Shown: positions 16,589-25,463 of the stretch, piece by piece
Position numbering within the stretch: position 1 is the first letter of the stretch
Layout: each line of letters opens with the position of its first letter
Assembly (NCBI RefSeq): GCF_001279775.1
Contig: NZ_LGDG01000225.1
Location: 1-64,000, forward strand
Length of the DNA: 64,000 bases
Reading direction: 5' to 3'
From: Streptomyces sp. MMG1533
GTDB lineage: Bacteria > Actinomycetota > Actinomycetes > Streptomycetales > Streptomycetaceae
Program-made: the position numbers and the translations under genes
The notes under the pieces: generated by a model
What the model was told of the DNA's origin: nothing
The model's database searches: none
The model's input: only the letters and a program-made list of their open reading frames with translations

Positions 16589-18970
16589 TCAGCCGGCCCG
16601 GACGGTCCAGGTGCGGGCGGTGACCCACTCGGCGCGCACGACGGCCGCCGTCTCCCCGGCGCCGCCCGCCTGCTCCGGCACGTACACCGGGGCGTCGGCG
16701 TGCAGGGGCAGCACCCTCAGCCGCAGACCGTCGGCGCGCAGGGCGCCGGCGGGCAGCCGGTCGAGGCCGATGTCCCACCCGCGCCCCGAGAAGAACTGGT
16801 CGGCGACGAGCGTGTCCCCCACGTACGCCCGCCCCACGTCACCGGTCCAGTGCAGGCGCAGCAGGGTCCCCGGCGGCAGGTCGTCCGGCACGTCGACGCG
16901 GTACTCGGCGGCGACGGTGTCGAAGTACTTGTCCGCGGGCGCGCTCGCCCGGCCCTGCACACCGGTCGCGGTCTCGGGCGCCGGACCGGCGGGCCGGACG
17001 AGAGTGACCTGAGGGGTGTCCTCTCCGCGTTCTGGAGACGGGACCGCGTAACGGGTGAACACCCCGTCCGCCTCCGGGCTCACCGGCACCCCGTCCACCA
17101 CCGGTGTCCGCTCCGGTGCGGGCAGTACCGCGAACGACACAGGCGCCTGCGAGCCGTGCAGCCGTACCTCCTCGCGGTCGAAGACGACCCCGTCCCCGCA
17201 CAGCACCAGCCGCTCGGCACCCCACGCCCGGCCCCGGTAGGCGGTACGAGCCGTCGCCGCGTCGAGGACGAGCAGGCCGACCCGTCGGCCGTGTGCCGTC
17301 TCCACCTCGACCAGGGCGTCGGTGCCGGGGCGCAGCCCGGTCACCAGCAGCCGGTCGCCGACGGGCGTGATGTCCCCGGTCGGCGCCCCGACCGACGCCA
17401 CCGTCGAGGCGTCCAGGGCGAGTTCGGGGGCGATGCCGTCCGTCGCGGCCAGTACCAGGACCGTACGGCCGTCCACGTCGACCGTGCACACCGGCTGGGC
17501 GGTGGCCCACTCCAGCCGCAGCCCCGCCACGTCGAGCCGCAGCGGCCAGCAGAAGTAGGCGCCGCTCGGGACGGTGACAGGAGTGCTGGGCAGGGTCGAC
17601 TCACCGGAGCCGTCCGGGAATCCGACCGTGAACGACGTGTCCGGGTGGTCCGGCAGAGGCTCGTGCGGCTGGTGGTTGTTGACGAACAGGAACCCCGAGG
17701 CGCCGTCGCTCCGCACGGCCCAGCGCAGGGTCTCCCGGTCGTCCTGAGCCGCCGGCTGCCGCTCGGGCAGCACGGACTCCATCGGCGCGATGAGGTGACC
17801 GAAGTCCGCCAACATCAGGTGCTGGAGACGCAGTTCGTGGTAGGTCCGCCGGTACTGGCCGTACTCGCCGAGCGGGGCCTGGAAGTCGTACGTCAGGACG
17901 GGCAGGTCGTTGGGGTAGTCGGTGGCGTGGGACTCCTGCAGGGTGGTGAGTTCACCGGCGGGGTTGGTGCCGCCGTGGAACATGTAGAAGCCCTGCCAGA
18001 CCGAACCGCAGCCGATCTTGGTGAGGCCGAGGGCGCCGATGTCGTCGGGGTCGACGCGCGGCCGGCGGTGGTACGACACGGCCATGCCGCCGCCCAACTC
18101 GCAGGTCGCCCAGGGGAATCGGTCCGCGAAGGCGTCCGGCTCGCCGCCGCGCACGGTGGTGGGCCTCAGGTCGGCGCCGATGCCCTCGTCGTCGCGCTGG
18201 TGGGTGAAGAAGAAGTGCTTGCGGCAGGTGTCGGGCCAGCCGCCGTCCGCCTCGGTCCAGAAGGTCTCGGTGTAGCCGCCGTACAGCGGAAGCAGTTCGT
18301 CGGGCGGGAGCTGGACCCCGCCCCAGGCCGTCGACGTCCAGAGCGGGGCGCTCATTCCTGCCTCTTGGGCCATGCGCTTCAGGGTGAGGAGGTGGCCGGG
18401 CTGGTCGTAGAGCTCGTTCTCGATCTGGATCGCCACGATCGGGCCGCCGTGCGCCCGGTCGAGGCCGCGCAGCTGCTCGGCGATCGCCGTGAACCAGGCG
18501 CGGACGGGCTCCAGGTAGGCGGGGTCGTCGGTGCGCGGGGTGCAGTCGCGGGCCAGCAGCCAGTCGGGCAGGCCGCCGCCCCGGACCTCTGCGTGCGACC
18601 AGGGTCCGATGCGGGGGATGAAGTCCAGGCCGTGGCGGGCGCACAGCTCGGCGAAGCGGCGCAGGTCGCGGTCGCCGTCGAAGCGGACGCGGCCCTCGAT
18701 CTCCTCGTGGTGGATCCAGATGAGGTAACTGGCCACGACGGTCACCCCGCCCGCCTTCATCTTCAGCAGCTCCTCCTCCCACTCCCCGGCGGGGTAGCGG
18801 GAGTAGTGGAACTCGCCGGAGACGGGGAACCAGGGGCGGCCGCCACGCGTGAGCCAACGGCTGTTGACCGCGATCGGGTCGGGCACCCCGGGGGCATCCG
18901 CGAAGGGCAGGTGCCCGGTGAGCGGCGGACCGGCGGGGGAGGGGACGCGCAGGCGGTGCGGGTGGGTCAT
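16589..18970 (-). CDS. Glycoside hydrolase family 35 protein (beta-galactosidase-like), long form
   Basis: 793 residues. The GH35 TIM barrel starts near residue 40 (FPVSGEFHYSRYPAGEWEEELLKMKAGG). The acid/base region is IENELYDQPG (Glu184-Asn185-Glu186), and a likely nucleophile is Glu291 in CELGGGM. C-terminal beta domains follow. No signal peptide is seen, so it should act in the cytoplasm on a sugar imported by the MFS protein. Its ATG overlaps the upstream TGA by one base (TGATG), so translation is coupled. It diverges from the first GH35 (ELYDQ versus EYGAY after the ENE), which suggests a different linkage or substrate, such as a branched galactoside. Confidence 0.9.
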   Translation of the reverse strand: MTHPHRLRVPSPAGPPLTGHLPFADAPGVPDPIAVNSRWLTRGGRPWFPVSGEFHYSRYPAGEWEEELLKMKAGGVTVVASYLIWIHHEEIEGRVRFDGDRDLRRFAELCARHGLDFIPRIGPWSHAEVRGGGLPDWLLARDCTPRTDDPAYLEPVRAWFTAIAEQLRGLDRAHGGPIVAIQIENELYDQPGHLLTLKRMAQEAGMSAPLWTSTAWGGVQLPPDELLPLYGGYTETFWTEADGGWPDTCRKHFFFTHQRDDEGIGADLRPTTVRGGEPDAFADRFPWATCELGGGMAVSYHRRPRVDPDDIGALGLTKIGCGSVWQGFYMFHGGTNPAGELTTLQESHATDYPNDLPVLTYDFQAPLGEYGQYRRTYHELRLQHLMLADFGHLIAPMESVLPERQPAAQDDRETLRWAVRSDGASGFLFVNNHQPHEPLPDHPDTSFTVGFPDGSGESTLPSTPVTVPSGAYFCWPLRLDVAGLRLEWATAQPVCTVDVDGRTVLVLAATDGIAPELALDASTVASVGAPTGDITPVGDRLLVTGLRPGTDALVEVETAHGRRVGLLVLDAATARTAYRGRAWGAERLVLCGDGVVFDREEVRLHGSQAPVSFAVLPAPERTPVVDGVPVSPEADGVFTRYAVPSPERGEDTPQVTLVRPAGPAPETATGVQGRASAPADKYFDTVAAEYRVDVPDDLPPGTLLRLHWTGDVGRAYVGDTLVADQFFSGRGWDIGLDRLPAGALRADGLRLRVLPLHADAPVYVPEQAGGAGETAAVVRAEWVTARTWTVRAG

Positions 18971-20730
18971 CAGTCGTTCTCCGGTCCGAGGTCGGGAGTG
19001 TCGGTCAGCTGGGCGCGGGTGCCGGTCGTGGCGTGCAGCTCCAGCAGGACCAGTTCGTTGGAGCCCGAGCGCAGGACGGGGCCGGGGACGTACAGCGTGC
19101 GCTGCGGGCCGCGGTTCCAGTAGCGGCCGAGGTGGAAGCCGTTGACCCAGGCCTGGCCCTTGGTCCAGCCGGGGAGGGCGAGGAAGGCGTCGGCAGGGGT
19201 GTCCACGTCGAAGGTGCCCCGGTGGAAGGCGGGGACGGCGTCCGTGGCGGCGTCGGACGGGCCGAACGGCACGGCGGCCAGGTCGTCGAGGGGAACGGCC
19301 CGGCACTCCCAGCCGTGCAGGGCGGTGCCCTGGAAGGACACCGGACCGAGCAGGCCCTTGGGCGCGCCGATGCGCGGCCCGTAGTTGACGCCGCCCAGGT
19401 TCTCCACGAGAACCTCCAGCACGGCACCGGCGTGCGGCACGCGCACGGGCAGCGTCTCGTCGTGGCGTTCGCGCTCCAGTACGCCGACGCAGGCGCCGTC
19501 CACGAAGACCTGGGCGCGGTCGCCCACCCCGCCCGCGAAGTGCAGCAGCCCGTCGCCCGAGGCCGGAACGCTGGTGCGGTAGAGCACGTGACCGGTGTGC
19601 ACCCCGAGCTCGTTCATGGTCACCGGGTCCTGCGAGCGCACCGCTGCGGCCGGCCCGCGGAGGTACGGAAGCAGCGGCGCCCGGTGGTCCAGGTCGACGT
19701 CCGTGAGCGGGAGTTTGCGGCCCGGGGCCGGGGCGGGCTCGTCAGGGACCGGTGCGTGCCGGGCGATGACCTCGCGGAACGCGTGGTACTTGGGGCCGGG
19801 GTCGCCGCTCTCGGTGAGCGGGGCGTCGTAGTCGTAGGACGTGACGGTGGGCTCGTAGGCGTGCTTGTGGTTGGCGCCGTTGGTGAAGCCGAAGTTGGTG
19901 CCCCCGTGGAACATGTAGATGCTGACGGAGGCACCGGCGGACAGCAGCCGGTCCAGGTCGGCCGCCGCGTCGGCCGCCGAACGCGTGTGGTGCGGCCCGC
20001 CCCAGTGGTCGAACCAGCCGATCCAGAACTCCGCGCACATCAGCGGGCCTTCGGGCTGGTGGGTGCGCAACGCGGCCAGATGCTCCTCGACCCGGCTGCC
20101 GAAGGTCGCGGTGGCGAGCGTGCCGGGCAGGCTTCCGGCGGCCAGGTGCTCGGCGTTGGCCTGGTCGCAGGTGAACAGCAGCTCCTCCACCCCGCGCGAA
20201 CGCAGCGCCTGCTCGACGTGCTTGAGGTACGCGATGTCGTCGCCGTACGCCCCGTACTCGTTCTCCACCTGTACGGCGATCACCGGGCCGCCGTTCGCGG
20301 CGAGGTGCGGCAGCAGCGGCGGCAGGAGCAGGTCGAGGTAGCGGTCGAAGGCATCGGTGAAGCGGGGGTCGCTGGTGCGCAGCCGGATGTCGGGGTCGGA
20401 GATCAGCCACGCGGGCAGCCCGCCGTCGTCCCACTCGGCGCAGATGTACGGCCCGGGGCGCAGCAGCACGTGCAGGCCCTCCGCCTGGGCCAGCCGCAGG
20501 AAGCGGGGCAGGTCGAGCAGCCCGTCGAGGACGAGCGTGCCGGGTTCCGGCTCGTGCAGGTTCCAGGGCAGGTACGTCTCGACGGTGTTGAGGCCCATCA
20601 GACGTGCCTTGCGCAGCCGGTCGGTCCACTGGTCGGGATGGACGCGGAAGTAGTGCAGGGCCCCGGAGATGATCCGGAACGGCTCGCCGTGCAGGAAAAA
20701 GCCGTCGGACGAGGTCGTCAGAGCGGGCAT
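18970..20730 (-). CDS. Beta-galactosidase, glycoside hydrolase family 35
   Basis: 586 residues from ATG 20730, with GAAGGGAAG upstream; the in-frame start at 20781 lacks such a site. Family motifs are ISGALHYFRV (21-30), ETYLPWNLHEP, RPGPYICAEWDDGGLP, VENEYG (156-161, acid/base) and CAEFWIGWFDHWGG (nucleophile Glu234). It releases terminal beta-linked galactose. No secretion signal, so it is cytoplasmic. It is the second gene of the MFS-GH35-GH35-LacI operon, 63 nt after the transporter, and is coupled to the next GH35 by TGATG. Confidence 0.93.
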   Translation of the reverse strand: MPALTTSSDGFFLHGEPFRIISGALHYFRVHPDQWTDRLRKARLMGLNTVETYLPWNLHEPEPGTLVLDGLLDLPRFLRLAQAEGLHVLLRPGPYICAEWDDGGLPAWLISDPDIRLRTSDPRFTDAFDRYLDLLLPPLLPHLAANGGPVIAVQVENEYGAYGDDIAYLKHVEQALRSRGVEELLFTCDQANAEHLAAGSLPGTLATATFGSRVEEHLAALRTHQPEGPLMCAEFWIGWFDHWGGPHHTRSAADAAADLDRLLSAGASVSIYMFHGGTNFGFTNGANHKHAYEPTVTSYDYDAPLTESGDPGPKYHAFREVIARHAPVPDEPAPAPGRKLPLTDVDLDHRAPLLPYLRGPAAAVRSQDPVTMNELGVHTGHVLYRTSVPASGDGLLHFAGGVGDRAQVFVDGACVGVLERERHDETLPVRVPHAGAVLEVLVENLGGVNYGPRIGAPKGLLGPVSFQGTALHGWECRAVPLDDLAAVPFGPSDAATDAVPAFHRGTFDVDTPADAFLALPGWTKGQAWVNGFHLGRYWNRGPQRTLYVPGPVLRSGSNELVLLELHATTGTRAQLTDTPDLGPEND

Positions 20731-20793
20731 GCGGGTGCTTCCCTTCGGTTCGGGTTCGACAGCGCGGTTCAACGGGCTCACGTACGCCCCGGT

Positions 20794-22002
20794 TCAACGA
20801 GTTCGCGTGCTGCGGATCAGCCAGAGCGTGGCGGACAGGCAGAGCGCCGAGACACCGCCGAGCAGCAGCGGCACCGACCGGATGCCGGCCGCCTCGATGG
20901 CCTTGCCGAGCGCCGGTCCCGCCGCGACTCCGCCGACCATGGACGCGGCGATGACCAGGGCTCCGGCCCGCCGGGCGCTCGGGGCCGCCCGGTGCAGCCA
21001 GGGCAGGCCGGTGGGGAAGATCGGGGCGATGAACAGACCGACACCGGCGTAGGCGTACGGCGCGAGCGCCGGGATCGACGCCAGCAGGAGACAGACCGTC
21101 ATGCCCGCGCAGGAGACCGTGATGATGGCCTGGGCGGAGAAGCGCAGGGCGACCGGGGCGACCAGGAACCGGCCGACGGTCATCATCAGCCAGTACACGG
21201 AGGTCGCGGTCGCGGCGACCCCGGCGCCGTATCCCACGGTCTCCAGATGGGTCGGCTCCCAGCCGCCGACGCCCGCCTCGATGCCCACGTGCAGCACGTA
21301 GAGCGCGACGAACACGGCGAGCACCGAGCCCAGGCTGCGGCCGAGGACCCGTCGCCCGCCGCTCTCGGGGCCGTCGGTCGGTCCGGGCGCGTGGTCGCGT
21401 ACGCCCTTCAGGCACAGCAGCAACGGCAGGTTGGCGAGCGCGAAACCGAGGAAGACCGCCGGGTAGTGCGCGGAGCCGACCACGCCGATCAGCGCCGGAC
21501 CGAGGATCGCGCCGATGCCGAAGTGCGCGTTCAGGATGTTCAGCATCGCGGTCGAACGGCGACCGAAACCGACCGCGAACAGCTGGTTGAGGCCGTAGTC
21601 GATCCCGCCGAAGCCGAGCCCGGCCAGCAGCGCCATGGTCAGTGCGGCGGGCCAGTTCGGCGCGAGCGCGAAGCCTGCCGCGCCGACCGCCATGAGCAGG
21701 TACGAGGCGCCGAGGATCTGCCGGTTGCCGAGCCGGCCGTAGAGCCGGTCGAACAGCAGCACACCCGCGACCCCGCCGACGAAGTGGGCGCTCAGCCCCA
21801 GTCCCGCGGCCGAGGGGGACAGCCCGAACTCCCCGCGGAAGGCCGGGATGGCCGGCCCGTACAGCGCCTGGAGCGCGCCGATGAGGACGAAGCCCACGCA
21901 GGAGGCGGCCACGGCGGCGGGACTGAAGACCGGCGTGCCCGGCCGTACTCGGGTGGACGACATCGGCCTGCTGCTGTCGACAACTCGTTTTCCCCCCGGC
22001 AC
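20794..22002 (-). CDS. MFS transporter, probable sugar importer
   Basis: About 402 residues from GTG 22002, chosen because GAGAGG lies at 22009-22014; ATG 21963 would give 389 residues with a weaker site. Twelve hydrophobic segments are likely. The first starts VAASCVGFVLIGALQALYGPA, and the inter-helix motif FDRLYGRLGNRQ matches the MFS loop 2-3 signature. It is first in the galactosidase operon and should bring in the oligosaccharide that the two GH35 enzymes cut. The promoter and operator at 22034-22061 lie directly upstream. Confidence 0.85.
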   Translation of the reverse strand: MPGGKRVVDSSRPMSSTRVRPGTPVFSPAAVAASCVGFVLIGALQALYGPAIPAFRGEFGLSPSAAGLGLSAHFVGGVAGVLLFDRLYGRLGNRQILGASYLLMAVGAAGFALAPNWPAALTMALLAGLGFGGIDYGLNQLFAVGFGRRSTAMLNILNAHFGIGAILGPALIGVVGSAHYPAVFLGFALANLPLLLCLKGVRDHAPGPTDGPESGGRRVLGRSLGSVLAVFVALYVLHVGIEAGVGGWEPTHLETVGYGAGVAATATSVYWLMMTVGRFLVAPVALRFSAQAIITVSCAGMTVCLLLASIPALAPYAYAGVGLFIAPIFPTGLPWLHRAAPSARRAGALVIAASMVGGVAAGPALGKAIEAAGIRSVPLLLGGVSALCLSATLWLIRSTRTR

Positions 22003-22033
22003 AGCACACCTCTCGATCGCTCCGACCGTTGTG

Positions 22034-22061
22034 ATGTTACCGGTAACATAGTCGCCGTCAA
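22034..22061 (-). promoter_or_regulatory. Promoter and LacI-type operator of the galactosidase operon
   Basis: On the minus strand, -35 TTGACG (22061-22056) is followed by a 16-bp spacer and -10 TAACAT (22039-22034). The perfect palindrome ATGTTACCGGTAACAT (22034-22049) covers the whole -10 and half of the spacer. A bound repressor would block RNA polymerase. The predicted transcript start is near 22027, about 25 nt before the GTG. Confidence 0.75.
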
Positions 22062-22095
22062 GATCCCGGACGCAGATGAGTGCGCAGAAAGGAAT

Positions 22096-22137
22096 TGGAC
22101 TGTCGGTCCAGTGGCTGGACGTGTAGTCTAGAAGTCC
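22096..22137 (+). promoter_or_regulatory. Array of GGAC/GTCC half-sites before the YheO-type regulator
   Basis: TGGAC-TGTCG-GTCCA forms an inverted repeat at 22096-22110. A second pair, GGAC (22117-22120) and GTCC (22134-22137), flanks a possible -10, TAGTCT (22124-22129). It is a candidate autoregulatory site. Confidence 0.4.
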
Positions 22138-22159
22138 TGGTGGTGGTGGAAGGAAGGGC

Positions 22160-22858
22160 ATGCCGGTGGGCGGGGCGAGGGTGGAGGCGGAGCGGGACGC
22201 GGTCATCGCCGCGCTGGTCCCGGTGGTCGACGGGATCGCGGCCACGTTCGGCCCGGTGTGCGAGGTGGTGCTCCACGACTACCGGCGCCCGGAGGAGTCG
22301 GTGGTCGCCATCGCCGGCTCGGTGACGGGGCGCGCGGTGGGCGGTGCGATGAGCGAGATCGGCATGCGGATCGTCGCCCGGGGCGAGGAGGCGGACGACG
22401 AGCTGAACTACGTCACCAGGACCCGGACCGGACAGACCGTCAAGTCGTCCACGATGGTGCTGCGGGACTCCACGGGCGCGGTGTTCGGCGCGGTGTGCGT
22501 GAACCTGGACGTCACCGCGCTCACCGAGGCCCACACCGTGCTCGGCGCGCTCGCAGGCCTCGGCCGGCCGTCCGCCGAACTCCCGGTCACCACCTTCGGT
22601 AACGACATCGACTCCGTCGTCGACGTCATCCTCGACGACCACCACCTGAGACAGGACCGGGCGTGGGCGGGCCTCGACCGCGCGGCACGCCTGGAGCTGT
22701 TCCGCAGCCTCGAAGAGCGCGGGGTGTTCGCGGTGCGCCGCTCGGTCGAGCAGGTGGCCGCCCGGCTCGGCATCTCCCGCGCCTCCGCGTACAGCTACCT
22801 CGCCCAGGCCCGGGCCGCGACGGACGCGACCCCCGACTCCACCGGAGGACACGCGTGA
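22160..22858 (+). CDS. YheO/DauR-like PAS-HTH transcriptional regulator
   Basis: 232 residues. The N-terminal YheO-type PAS domain (about 10-130; CEVVLHDYRRPEESVVAIAGSV and GAVFGAVCVNLDVT) is followed by a C-terminal HTH (about 170-220; VEQVAARLGISRASAYSYLAQAR). Relatives control amino-acid or hydroxy-amino-acid catabolism next to their target enzymes. Here the stop codon overlaps the GTG start of the dehydratase by 4 nt (GTGA), so regulator and enzyme are translationally coupled. The likely inducer is the substrate of that enzyme. Confidence 0.85.
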   Translation: MPVGGARVEAERDAVIAALVPVVDGIAATFGPVCEVVLHDYRRPEESVVAIAGSVTGRAVGGAMSEIGMRIVARGEEADDELNYVTRTRTGQTVKSSTMVLRDSTGAVFGAVCVNLDVTALTEAHTVLGALAGLGRPSAELPVTTFGNDIDSVVDVILDDHHLRQDRAWAGLDRAARLELFRSLEERGVFAVRRSVEQVAARLGISRASAYSYLAQARAATDATPDSTGGHA

Positions 22859-23832
22859 CGCCCACCACCCTGCCGGTCACCCTCGACGACATCCGTGCCG
22901 CGGCCGCCCGGCTCAAGGGCGTCGCGCACCGCACACCCGTGCTGCGCTCCCGCACCCTCGACGCGCTCGTCGGCGCCGAGGTCTTCCTCAAGTGCGAGAA
23001 CTTCCAGCGGGTGGGAGCCTTCAAGTTCCGCGGCGCCTACAACGCGGCCTCGCGGCTGACCCCGGAGCAGCTCGCCCGGGGCATCGCCACCTACTCCTCC
23101 GGGAACCACGCCCAGGCCGTCGCCCTCGCCGCCCGCGAGCTCGGCACCACCGCGGTGATCGTGATGCCGCATGACGCCCCGGCCTCGAAGCGGGAAGCCA
23201 CCGCGGGCTACGGCGCCGAGATCGTGACGTACGACCGCTACACCGGCGACCGCGTCGCCATCGCCGAGGCCCTGGCGTCCGAACGGGGCCTGACGGTCAT
23301 CCCGCCCTACGAACACCCCCATGTCATCGCCGGGCAGGGCACGGCGGCACTCGAACTCCTCGAAGAGACGGGGGAGTTGGACGCGCTGATGACTCCGGTC
23401 GGCGGTGGCGGACTGATCGCCGGAAGCGCCACCGCGGCCAAGGGCCGGCACGCGGACCTGCGGGTGATCGGCGTCGAGCCGGAGGCGGGGGACGACACCA
23501 AGCGGTCCCTGGAGGCGGGCCGTCGCATCGAGATCCCCGTGCCGCACACCATCGCCGACGGCCAGGCCCTGCACACACCCGGCGAACTCACCTTCTCCAT
23601 CAACCGGCTGCTCGTCGACGAGATCGCCCTGGTCTCGGACGACGAGATCCGGGAGGCGATGCGGTTCGCGTTCGAGCGTCTGAAGATCGTCGTCGAGCCG
23701 AGCGGTGCCACGCCGCTGGCCGCCCTGCTCGCGGGCCGGATGGGCAGCCTGCCACGCCGGGTCGGGGTGATCATCTCCGGGGGGAACGTCGATGCGGAGC
23801 GCTTCGCCCGGCTGTGCGGGGGCATGGACTGA
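22855..23832 (+). CDS. Threonine-dehydratase-fold PLP enzyme, probable threo-3-hydroxyaspartate ammonia-lyase or serine racemase type
   Basis: 325 residues from GTG 22855. It is a fold-type II PLP enzyme: the Schiff-base Lys57 lies in AFKFRGAYN, with YSSGNHAQA for substrate and PVGGGGLIAG for cofactor phosphate. There is no C-terminal ACT domain, so it is not the biosynthetic feedback-controlled threonine deaminase. The short form with this sequence pattern is found in serine racemase and threo-3-hydroxy-L-aspartate ammonia-lyase. Pairing with a YheO-type regulator favours the second. Substrate is inferred. Confidence 0.85.
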   Translation: MTPTTLPVTLDDIRAAAARLKGVAHRTPVLRSRTLDALVGAEVFLKCENFQRVGAFKFRGAYNAASRLTPEQLARGIATYSSGNHAQAVALAARELGTTAVIVMPHDAPASKREATAGYGAEIVTYDRYTGDRVAIAEALASERGLTVIPPYEHPHVIAGQGTAALELLEETGELDALMTPVGGGGLIAGSATAAKGRHADLRVIGVEPEAGDDTKRSLEAGRRIEIPVPHTIADGQALHTPGELTFSINRLLVDEIALVSDDEIREAMRFAFERLKIVVEPSGATPLAALLAGRMGSLPRRVGVIISGGNVDAERFARLCGGMD

Positions 23833-23982
23833 CGCGGCGGCGCCGTCACCCGAATGGCGGTTCCCGGCGGACGGGCGGACGATGGAGTGGTGGGGCACGG
23901 CCCCCGCCGGTGCCGCTCGCGGTGGGCGGGAGACGGAGGCCGGCCCCGGCCGTACAGAGCCCGGCCGGAAGGGAGAGTCGTC

Positions 23983-24342
23983 ATGATCGAGGTGAAGACG
24001 CTCGACAAGCCGGACGAGCGCCGAGATTTCCCCCGGGGTCATCTCGAAGCCGTCCACATGAGTGGACTCGACTTCGCCGTGGCCACCTTCGAACCGGGCT
24101 GGCGCTGGTCGGAGTCCGTGGCCCCGATCGCGGGCACGGACAGCTGCGAGGTCCACCACAACGGCTATGTCGTGCAGGGGCGCATGCACATCCGCATGGA
24201 CGACGGTGGCGAGAGCGAAGTGGGTCCCGGCGACGTCTTCGTGTGCCCGCCCGGACATGACGCCTGGGTCGTCGGCGACGAACAGGCCGTGGTGTACGAC
24301 TTCGCGGGAGGCATGGCCAAGGAGTACGCGAAGGCCGACTGA
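23983..24342 (+). CDS. Small cupin-domain protein
   Basis: 119 residues from ATG 23983, with GGAAGGGAG upstream. A single cupin barrel with the metal-site-like stretch CEVHHNGYVVQGRMHIRMDD and second motif VGPGDVFVCPPGHDAWVVGDE. The histidines H-H and the later H could bind a metal. It is a stand-alone gene, 150 bp after the dehydratase and convergent with the next gene. Function unknown beyond the fold. Confidence 0.8.
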   Translation: MIEVKTLDKPDERRDFPRGHLEAVHMSGLDFAVATFEPGWRWSESVAPIAGTDSCEVHHNGYVVQGRMHIRMDDGGESEVGPGDVFVCPPGHDAWVVGDEQAVVYDFAGGMAKEYAKAD

Positions 24343-24363
24343 CGCCGACCGCGGGCGCACGCC

Positions 24364-25338
24364 TCACACGGTGACGACCACCTTCGCGCGCGCGTGCTCG
24401 ACCTCCAGATACCGCATCGCCTCGGGCACCTCGCTCAGCGGATACGTGCGGTCGACGACCGGGGCGATCTTCCCGGCCTCGACGAGCTCCCGCAGCGCCG
24501 CGAGGTTGGCCTTGCCGGGTTTTGCCGGGAGTTCGAGCAGGCGCTGTCGGACGAAGGGCGACACCAGGCGCCGCTTGAAGAAGAGCCCCATCGGGCCGAC
24601 CAGGCTGCCGCCCTCGAACACACCCCCGCCGGACAGGACGAGCGTCCCGGTGGGGGTCACGGCGCGCCGGAACGCGCCGAGGGAATGGTTGCCCACCAGG
24701 TCCAGTACGACCTCGTACTGGAGTCCGCCGCGGGTGAAGTCCTCCCGCGTGTAGTCGATGACGTGGTCCGCGCCGAGCGACCGGACGAGGTCGACGTTGC
24801 GTGTGCTGCACACGCCGGTCACCTCCGCGCCGTACGCCTTGGCGAGTTGCACCGCGAACGTGCCGACCCCGCCCGACGCCCCGTTCACCAGCACCGTCCG
24901 GCCCGCCCGGACCCCGGCCAGGTCGCGCAGGCCGATGAGCGCGGTGTTCGCGGCGAGGGGGATGGCGGCTGCCTGCTCGAAGGTGAGGCCGGCCGGCTTC
25001 AGGTCCACGGCGTCGTCGGCGGCGCACACGAACTGAGCGAAGGCGCCGTCGGCCTCGCCGTAGACCTCGTCGCCGGGGCGCAGTCCCCCGACCCCCGCAC
25101 CCACGGCCTCCACCCGCCCGGCGAAGTCCCGGCCGCGGATCCTCGCCCTCGGCGCGCGCAGTCCGAACGCCAGGCGGGCGATCTTCGGGTCGCCGCGCAT
25201 GAGATGCCAGTCGTAGGCGTTGAGCGCCGCCGCGTGCACCCGCACCAGCACCTCGCCGGCGGCGGGCACGGGCGCGTCGACCTCCCTGACTTCCAGGGTG
25301 TCCGCCGAGCCGTACCTGTCCTGGACCACTGCCTTCAT
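24364..25338 (-). CDS. NADPH:quinone reductase-like MDR oxidoreductase
   Basis: 324 residues, MDR family without zinc ligands. The N-terminus MKAVVQDRYGSADTLEVREVD is typical of zinc-free quinone or enoyl reductases, and the cofactor motif GASGGVGTFAVQLAKAYG lies near residues 148-165. The likely cofactor is NADPH. ATG 25338 is preceded by GAGGGGG. It is monocistronic and convergent with the cupin gene, 21 nt apart. The substrate is not known. Confidence 0.88.
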   Translation of the reverse strand: MKAVVQDRYGSADTLEVREVDAPVPAAGEVLVRVHAAALNAYDWHLMRGDPKIARLAFGLRAPRARIRGRDFAGRVEAVGAGVGGLRPGDEVYGEADGAFAQFVCAADDAVDLKPAGLTFEQAAAIPLAANTALIGLRDLAGVRAGRTVLVNGASGGVGTFAVQLAKAYGAEVTGVCSTRNVDLVRSLGADHVIDYTREDFTRGGLQYEVVLDLVGNHSLGAFRRAVTPTGTLVLSGGGVFEGGSLVGPMGLFFKRRLVSPFVRQRLLELPAKPGKANLAALRELVEAGKIAPVVDRTYPLSEVPEAMRYLEVEHARAKVVVTV

Positions 25339-25463
25339 CGGTCCCCCTCTGTTGCTGCGGAGCGTAGAGGCGGGAAGGCGGGACGGCTATCGGGGACAAG
25401 CCCTACGTCTCCGGGATGAGCCGAGCTGCTCACGAGGGGCGGCCTCAGCCGGGGCACCGCGAG

